From Eudorina sp. 2006-703-Eu-15 (Eukaryota > Chlorophyta > Chlorophyceae > Chlamydomonadales > Volvocaceae), in contig BDSI01000015.1 of assembly GCA_003117195.1 (NCBI GenBank), forward strand, positions 311,001-375,000: a DNA stretch of 64,000 nt, read 5' to 3'. Position 1 is the first letter of the stretch; the number at the start of each line of letters is the position of its first letter. Below, piece by piece: positions 45,801 through 54,800 of the stretch. The position numbers and the translations under genes are program-made. The notes below the pieces were generated by a model that searched no databases, was not told where the DNA came from, and saw only the letters and a list, made by a program, of their open reading frames with translations.

Positions 45801-48800
45801 TAGGTTCCTCGTCTCATCAACCCCTACCAAGGACTGCGCACCCATCCTCCATCACCCGCGAGCGAGGGGGTCACGCAGCCATACCGGCCACTACACCAGG
45901 TTACCCGCGCGCCAGGATTGCCTCTCCTGGAAACCGCGCCAGACCCGCCTAATCACAATGCGGTGAAGGGACGGGGACGGGGTTACATATGATGAAGTCC
46001 CGGCCTGCTGTTCGTGAGCTGCCATGCAGCCATGCCGGCCAACACAAACACCAGCTTACCAGTTCATCATGCACATCATGCTGTGACGTCGGAGTAGTCG
46101 GAGCAAAGGCACGAGTAGTAATTGATTTTCGGGATCCTCCCCGACGTTACGCCTTCGTTTCAAGACACAACAGACACAGCCCATAGCTACCTGGCTGCTG
46201 CTAATCGCAATCCTTTTCATTCACCTGGTGGCGGCGGGCGTGGAGATGGCGGCGGTGGTGGAGATGGCGACGGCGGTGATGGAGCTGCAATTACAACAGG
46301 TAGGGCGGCATCAGCGACGCAGAACTACCGTTTGCGCGGAATCTCACCGACACATGCCAGGGTTCACCATACGATGGCAGCCATTTGTAATCTGCCCAGC
46401 CACAAGGTGGTCGGTTGCTTGCATCAGAATACTCGCTTGCATCAGAATATTTAACCAGGCTGATGAAAGCCTGAGAAATTAGAGGAATCCACCTTGCTTC
46501 CCCCCTCAGGAACGTAGCTCATGCAGCAAAAATGCCGTACGTACGCCTGTGGTTAAAGAAAAACAACTCACGAAAAAGTTTGATGTACAGGCAGAGCCCG
46601 TTGTTCCGGGCGGTACTCCCGACGTTGGACTTGGTGAATCCCAGGCCGTGTATACCGGAATCGGCGAAAACCGGCGACACGTAGATGTAGCCCATGCAAC
46701 TCGGATTGGCATTGCATAAGGCTGTTGGATTGGTGACGTACATATCGATGTCGTAACCAGGTGCATCGGTGTTCTCCATAACGTTGTAACCGGTCACCGG
46801 AGGGCACACTGCAGGCAAGGAGCGAGGCAAGTAGCTAGATCATCGACCGTGACAACGCGGCAATATTTACATTATACACCAGACATTTAGTACGTTTCGT
46901 GGTTTCATAATCATTCAATGTATTGGTGTAATCCTTATAATTAATTATACCAAAGTATACTGCAATACATAAATTATTTAAATACTGTTATTATTATTAT
47001 GATTACACCTATTATCTTATTATTATGATGATAATGAATAAGAAGAATAAGAATAAGAATACTATTAAGAATGCGGTAATTACAAAGTCAAGTATGGCTA
47101 TCGACAAGTTAGCAATGCTGAAGGGGCCCCTTGATCTACTTGGGCTTACTTTGAAAAGGAGGTGGTGCATGTGATGGCGGCGGTGGCGATGGTGGTGGTG
47201 GCGCTGCAGGCAGAAACATCGATCGCAGGCAAAATGAGAATGTGCACCTAGATAGCTCACGGCCACGCAGGACGTGAGGGAACACATATTGAACGCAATC
47301 GTGCACGCCGAACACCACTCTAACCACTCATATGCGCCTACGAGCTCATATCTGGGCCCGTTGGACACCCGGTCGGGACTAAGGGTCCTGCTCGCAACGG
47401 TTACATATAATGTAACCGTTACAAGGTGGACCCGTATCTCGACCGGGTGTTCCAACGGGCCCAGATAGCTCGTAGGTTCCTCGTCTCATCAACCCCTACC
47501 AAGGACTGCGCACCCATCCTCCATCACCCGCGAGCGAGGGGGTCACGCAGCCATACCGGCCACTACACCAGGTTACCCGCGCGCCAGGATTGCCTCTCCT
47601 GGAAACCGCGCCAGACCCGCCTAATCACAATGCGGTGAAGGGACGGGGACGGGGTTACATATGATGAAGTCCCGGCCTGCTGTTCGTGAGCTGCCATGCA
47701 GCCATGCCGGCCAACACAAACACCAGCTTACCAGTTCATCATGCACATCATGCTGTGACGTCGGAGTAGTCGGAGCAAAGGCACGAGTAGTAATTGATTT
47801 TCGGGATCCTCCCCGACGTTACGCCTTCGTTTCAAGACACAACAGACACAGCCCATAGCTACCTGGCTGCTGCTAATCGCAATCCTTTTCATTCACCTGG
47901 TGGCGGCGGGCGTGGAGATGGCGGCGGTGGTGGAGATGGCGACGGCGGTGATGGAGCTGCAATTACAACAGGTAGGGCGGCATCAGCGACGCAGAACTAC
48001 CGTTTGCGCGGAATCTCACCGACACATGCCAGGGTTCACCATACGATGGCAGCCATTTGTAATCTGCCCAGCCACAAGGTGGTCGGTTGCTTGCATCAGA
48101 ATACTCGCTTGCATCAGAATATTTAACCAGGCTGATGAAAGCCTGAGAAATTAGAGGAATCCACCTTGCTTCCCCCCTCAGGAACGTAGCTCATGCAGCA
48201 AAAATGCCGTACGTACGCCTGTGGTTAAAGAAAAACAACTCACGAAAAAGTTTGATGTACAGGCAGAGCCCGTTGTTCCGGGCGGTACTCCCGACGTTGG
48301 ACTTGGTGAATCCCAGGCCGTGTATACCGGAATCGGCGAAAACCGGCGACACGTAGATGTAGCCCATGCAACTCGGATTGGCATTGCATAAGGCTGTTGG
48401 ATTGGTGACGTACATATCGATGTCGTAACCAGGTGCATCGGTGTTCTCCATAACGTTGTAACCGGTCACCGGAGGGCACACTGCAGGCAAGGAGCGAGGC
48501 AAGTAGCTAGATCATCGACCGTGACAACGCGGCAATATTTACATTATACACCAGACATTTAGTACGTTTCGTGGTTTCATAATCATTCAATGTATTGGTG
48601 TAATCCTTATAATTAATTATACCAAAGTATACTGCAATACATAAATTATTTAAATACTGTTATTATTATTATGATTACACCTATTATCTTATTATTATGA
48701 TGATAATGAATAAGAAGAATAAGAATAAGAATACTATTAAGAATGCGGTAATTACAAAGTCAAGTATGGCTATCGACAAGTTAGCAATGCTGAAGGGGCC

Positions 48801-51800
48801 CCTTGATCTACTTGGGCTTACTTTGAAAAGGAGGTGGTGCATGTGATGGCGGCGGTGGCGATGGTGGTGGTGGCGCTGCAGGCAGAAACATCGATCGCAG
48901 GCAAAATGAGAATGTGCACCTAGATAGCTCACGGCCACGCAGGACGTGAGGGAACACATATTGAACGCAATCGTGCACGCCGAACACCACTCTAACCACT
49001 CATATGCGCCTACGAGCTCATATCTGGGCCCGTTGGACACCCGGTCGGGACTAAGGGTCCTGCTCGCAACGGTTACATATAATGTAACCGTTACAAGGTG
49101 GACCCGTATCTCGACCGGGTGTTCCAACGGGCCCAGATAGCTCGTAGGTTCCTCGTCTCATCAACCCCTACCAAGGACTGCGCACCCATCCTCCATCACC
49201 CGCGAGGGGGTCACGCAGCCATACCGGCCACTACACCAGGTTACCCGCGCGCCAGGATTGCCTCTCCTGGAAACCGCGCCAGACCCGCCTAATTATAATC
49301 ACAATGCGGTGAGGGGACGGGGACGGGGTTACATATGATGAAGTCCCGGCCTGCTGTTCGTGAGCTGCCATGCAGCCATGCCGGCCAACACATACACCAG
49401 CTTACCAGTTCATCATGCACATCATGCTATGACGTCGGAGTAGTCGGAGCAAAGGCACGAGTAGTAATTGATTTTCGGGATCCTCCCCGACGTTACACCT
49501 TCGTTTCAAGACACAACAGACACAACCCATAGCTACCTGGCTGCTGCTGATCGCAATCCTTTTCATTCACCTGGTGGCGGCGGGCGTGGAGATGGCGGCG
49601 GTGGTGGAGATGGCGACGGCGGTGATGGAGCTGCAATTACAACAGGTATGGCGGCATCAGCGACGCAGAACTACCGTTTGCGCGGAATTTCACCGACACA
49701 TGCCAGGGTTCACCATACGATGGCAGCCATTTGTAATCTGCCCAGCCACAAGTTGGTCGGTTGCTTGCATCAGAATACTCGCTTGCATCAGAATATTTAA
49801 CCAGGCTGATGAAAGCCTGAGAAATTAGAGGAATCCACCTTGCTTCCCCCTTCAGGAACGTAGCTCATGCAGCAAAAATGCCGTACGTACGCCTGTGGTT
49901 AAAGAAAAACAACTCACGAAAAAGTTTGATGTACAGGCAGAGCCCGTTGTTCCGGGCGGTACTCCCGACGTTGGACTTGGTGAATCCCAGGCCGTGTATA
50001 CCGGAATCGGCGAAAACCGGCGACACGTAGATGTAGCCCATGCAACTCGGATTGGCATTGCATAAGGCTGTTGGATTGGTGACGTACATATCGATGTCGT
50101 AACCAGGTGCATCGGTGTTCTCCATAACGTTGTAACCGGTCACCGGAGGGCACACTGCAGGCAAGGAGCGAGCAAGCGAGGGCAGCAGACAACCGACCGT
50201 CGCGCACACCGTGAAATCCATGCAACTGATGATATCGATCCACTATATTGGTAATCTTGGCCGTAAATTACTAACTACAATAGCTGCCTGCATCTAAAAC
50301 TGTCAATCCTTCCGGCATAAGCACACCACAAACCCTATGACAAAAAACACAAGTAAGATCTGATTGCATACACAGCGTTGGCTATCATGCATGTAATGCA
50401 TGTCGACCATGCAGTTTAATAACGGGCGGCGGGCTAGGCGGGCGCCCCTATGACTCTTTGGTACAATGGGTCTGTAGCCCCGATAGCCCCGAGGGGCCAG
50501 TAACGGAGTTACGGAGTAGACGGAGCGGGCTGCTATGCGCTCCAGGTCCGCCACAACGGAAACCTCAGCAGCACAGCCTCACAGCACCACAAGCGAGCAG
50601 GCCCACTAGGCCCACCCGCTCTCGCTCCCTGCAGCGCGCGAACAGACGCGCAACGTCTGTAATCTTGAAGACCGTGTATATACGGTCAGCAGCACGCAGT
50701 AGCTAGATAGCCTACATACTTGCAATGAGGCTATCTCTATCTCGCGCACGTGCACGATGCCTGACTACTTGATCCAACTGCATAGAAAACAAACAAGCTC
50801 AACCCATATCCCGCCCGATTACTGCTATGTCCGCCTATATGTAATAAGCTGATTAGTTTCGGGGCCGAGCGCGTAGAGCGCGCGGGCTGGGCGGCGTGCA
50901 TGGCGCGCGATGCAGTTCGTTGGCTGGCAGTGCTCGAAAGCGAGCGAGCGAACCTACCTAACTGATGAGAGAACTACACATATCATTTTTTGATTATACA
51001 ATATATATATATATATGAAAACGCCCTATCTGTGTGTGTGTGTGTGTGTGTGTGAATCGTTACACATCTGCCGGGCCGACACTGGCCGGGGGCGCTAACC
51101 CGCCCCATACGGGAGACCGCCGAAGCACTTTCCCCCGGATACGGGGGAAAGGGGCGTAAGGGGCCTCTGTCCCCTCGCTCTCAACCTAGGGCGCGTGCCC
51201 GATCCCCGGGATCGGTGACCGCTGTGCCCCCTCAAGGGAGTGGGCGAAGGCCCATCCCGGGCGGTCTGCGCCTCGCAGTCCGCTGTTCAACCTCCTCAAG
51301 TCCTTGCAGCACCCAGGGCGCGTTTCGGAGGCGCGCCCCTGCTTGGTGCGGTAAAACTAGCCTGGTCCCGCGTCCCAACCTAATCGTACTAGCTAGGGTT
51401 GCACCCTCCGGCAGGCCTGCCTGCCCAGCTGAGCCAGAGCGAGGCGGCTCGCACGCGTCAGGCCTTGCTGGGTCCGGGTATGCAGTCGGGTGCTCCATGA
51501 TGGGGCTATGGTTTGCACAAGGCAGCACATCACCACGCAAGCTTCCCTGTCGTACACCCCTTCCCGTCGCAAGCGGCCCTCGCCTACACGTCCCGCTCGC
51601 TGCCAACTCCCACTGGTCTGGCCCGACCCTCCTCGGGCACCCACGGATCCCCATCGTGCCCGGAAGTGGGCTTCCCTAGTCCCAATCCCTACCCCCTAGC
51701 GTCTCGCGCTGCTATCTATCCATCACGAGTCTACGTCTACTGGCTGCACGCAGCGGATCCGGCCGTCCACCACCGATAGGATTGGGTGGTCTGGTCCCAC

Positions 51801-54800
51801 CCCCTCCCATCCCCGTCGCGGTCGGCCCAGTTCTGCGAAACTGGCCACCCGCTGCCAGAACTCCATGACTGCGCGCGCCTTAGCTACATCAACCGGCGAC
51901 GGGGCAGCCGGCGCCCCCGGCACGGGCTGTGCGCCGCCGTGGAGGGTCGCTGCACGTAACCCCACCCTCGCCCGCTCCATGGCCGTCAGCGCCGCCAGGG
52001 CAACGATGTCCCAAACCCCTTGCTGTACCCCCTGTGGCGGCTCAGCCAGGTGTGTATAATGAAATGTAACCGTTACAAGGTCGACCCGAGTCCCGACCGC
52101 GTGTTCTGACGGGCCCAGATAGTTTGTAGGAACCTCATCTCATCAGCCCCTACCAAGGACTGCGTAACCATCCTCCATCACCCGCGGGGGCTCATGCAGC
52201 CATACCGGCCAACACACAAGGTTAGTTCGTTACCAGCAGCGCGCCAGGATTGCCTCTCCTGAAAACCGCGCCAGACCCGCCGAATCACACATATATATAG
52301 GGTTTAGGGTTACATGGGTTTAGGGTTATATGTATATACTAGGGTAAACCCTAAACCCTATATATATATGTAAACATATATATATATATAACCCTATATA
52401 TAACCCTATATATATAACCCTATATATATGGTGTGTGCATGATTAAGGTTGGGACTAATAAGCGCCTGTCGTCGGATAGATCGCCATGGCCCCATATTCT
52501 TGTTACTGTACATGCGCCTGATCACCTCGCAAGGCAAAAAAAGGTTTTTTATTTTTTCATTTCGACTTCTTGAGGTATTTCTCAGTTCTCGCTCCTCAGA
52601 TTGTAGATAGGAAACCGTATTTATTTAAATATTGCGCAGTGCGAAGTTAATAAGCTGCTGCGTACATACTGCGTTAGCGGCACAAGCGCGCGCTGCCCAA
52701 AATGCACCCCTGGGCATAACGAGAGCTTTCACTGATATACCCCATCTCATATCACTCCTTGCCCTATTTAAATGCACCAGGGTAGGGCTTTGCGCTTTGG
52801 GGCGCGGGAGGCAAGGCAGGGTCGGTAGCTAGGGTAGCCGTGGTCTATCTATTTGCAGTTTTAGCAGTTTCGCGCACATCTATAGCTAGCTGTTGGCGTA
52901 TTGCTTTTTACGTTAGCGGAGGCCGGCTGGGAAATTATTTATTTGCGCGAAACTAATGGCATTAACGTTGATATCAACTGGGTACGGTAATCGACATCTG
53001 GAAGGCCCCTCCAGCGCCTCCGCCCCGCCCGCTGGCCATTCCGTTCATTTGTTCTACTCGTTCCCTACTATCCCCACACACGCACCTAGAGGTGGCGGCG
53101 GCGAAGGAGACCTCACAGGCGCTGGTGGAAAGGTATATCCTGCATGAACATGCACATACATGGGTACGTACGGCGGTGGTGAGCACCGGACGCGCATATG
53201 CAGACAGAATGACTTGAGCCATCGGTGGCGGCATAAGCAATAAAGACGCAGAACTCAGCGTTTTTAGGTTAGTATTTTATTATATATTTATCCAGTAAAG
53301 GTAAACATATAATATATTATTGTAGTTCTTAAAAACATACTTACTTACACGTATTTGTTTTCGTAATCCAGCAAATATATTACATATAATATCTGTACAA
53401 ATTCTTAGTTGTGTAGATTAATAATTCAGGACGGCCTTAAGATATACCTCAAATACAGATGAAGCACTGTCCCAGCATCTCGAGAAGCCCTTGGCATGCC
53501 CGCTCTCACTTATTACATACAGCCCCGGCCCCGTAACACACGCCGCGGTTTCGAACCTAGGCGCATCATAATTATTATATTAATATTAATTATTTTATCC
53601 ATCATTATTATTATATTTATTTTATGTTATAATATTTTTACGTTTATTTTAAACCCATCCTTATTGTCTAAAATTATGTTCATTGTTAACAATGAACAGA
53701 TACGCGTGAGTTCGACCGTACAGCGCACCTTGAATTTTAATCCAATAGCAGCAATCACGGCACGGGGTCAGGTCCTTGAAGGTTGCCGTCCTTGTCCAGC
53801 CATCATCGCCGAACGATGTGCAATCCGGACGGGCAGCGCACACAGCCGCGGCGTTGCTAGGCGTCACTGCATACTCCAGGTCGAAATCAAAGCTCTCGAC
53901 TGACACGTTGAAGTATGAAATGTACCCGGCGTACGTTGGGCAACCTGCGCGCAGCATTATTTGAGCGCGTGCGTGAATGGCTTCGGTCGGTGCATACAGG
54001 CGATGCAGGCCAGGTCGGTGCCATGCACGAAAACCTTAATTATTGAGGACGAACATGCAAGTCAGCACGCGCGCCGACGTAGGTGCACTCCTGCGTTAGT
54101 TCACGGTCAAAAATGTATCTGGATGCCTTTAGACATACATACAGCCACGTAGAGCATCACAAATGCGCTGCAGATGTACGGATGCACTGATGCGGCCTGG
54201 CAGATGGGGTAGATGGGGCGATGCAGGCAACATGCATACATTTATCCCTGCCGACATGCGACTGACGGTCGGTGCAGTCCGCGAAGTCCTCGCTTGCGAG
54301 CGGATGGTACGCAAGGATGGCCATACATATGGGGAGCGAGCGAAAGTGCGTTAGGGAGAAGGCCCCCAAAGTCCCGGGGTCAAAACCCCGAGCTACTCGA
54401 GCTAGCGCACGGCCATCATGGCTGGGTGTATGAAATTGATGCATGTCGACCTCACCCCATTCTGACGTGGCTATAACTCTCATCCTTGGGCACCCCACGC
54501 ACGCAGCGCAACCGACATGGGCGCGCGGTTCACGGTTCTTTATTTGCCGTTATAAAATGCATCACAAGGCGCATGCTTGACATCTAAGGATGGAGCACAT
54601 GTATGTGTACGCATGTAGCTAGCTAAGAAGGAAGCAGGGCTTCCACGCATCAACTGCTTATTTGGTTCACCTTCCTACATCCCAAGCACGAGGACGGAAC
54701 AGTGGCACGCACGTACGCGCGCGTCCGGTTGCCAGCAGCTTGAGTCTTACAGACTCGAAAGACATCATCAATAACTACCGTAATCCGTTCACACCGTCAA

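Larger units (their letters stand above)
34531..50172 (-). repeat. Tandem array of seven exon-bearing units
   Basis: Units start at 34534, 37242, 39940, 42608, 45284, 47001 and 48673 (anchor GATTACACCTATTATC). Lengths are 2708, 2698, 2668, 2676, 1717, 1672 and about 1500 (partial). Each contains, on the minus strand, a 237-base PAN-like exon and Pro-rich exons, plus an AT-rich spacer and a repeat-family-1 foldback in introns. All seven PAN exons encode the same 79 residues. Units differ by scattered substitutions and a few indels. The array ends cleanly at 34531, and at 50172, where GGCAAGGAGCGAG meets unrelated sequence. Confidence 0.95.

Noticed and set aside
50164..50221. MDFTVCATVGCLLPSLARSLPA as a signal peptide starting a gene at unit 7
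   Set aside because: It reads through the PAN acceptor in an intron-like position. The exon at 54994 gives a better signal peptide with matching phase, though an alternative start cannot be excluded.
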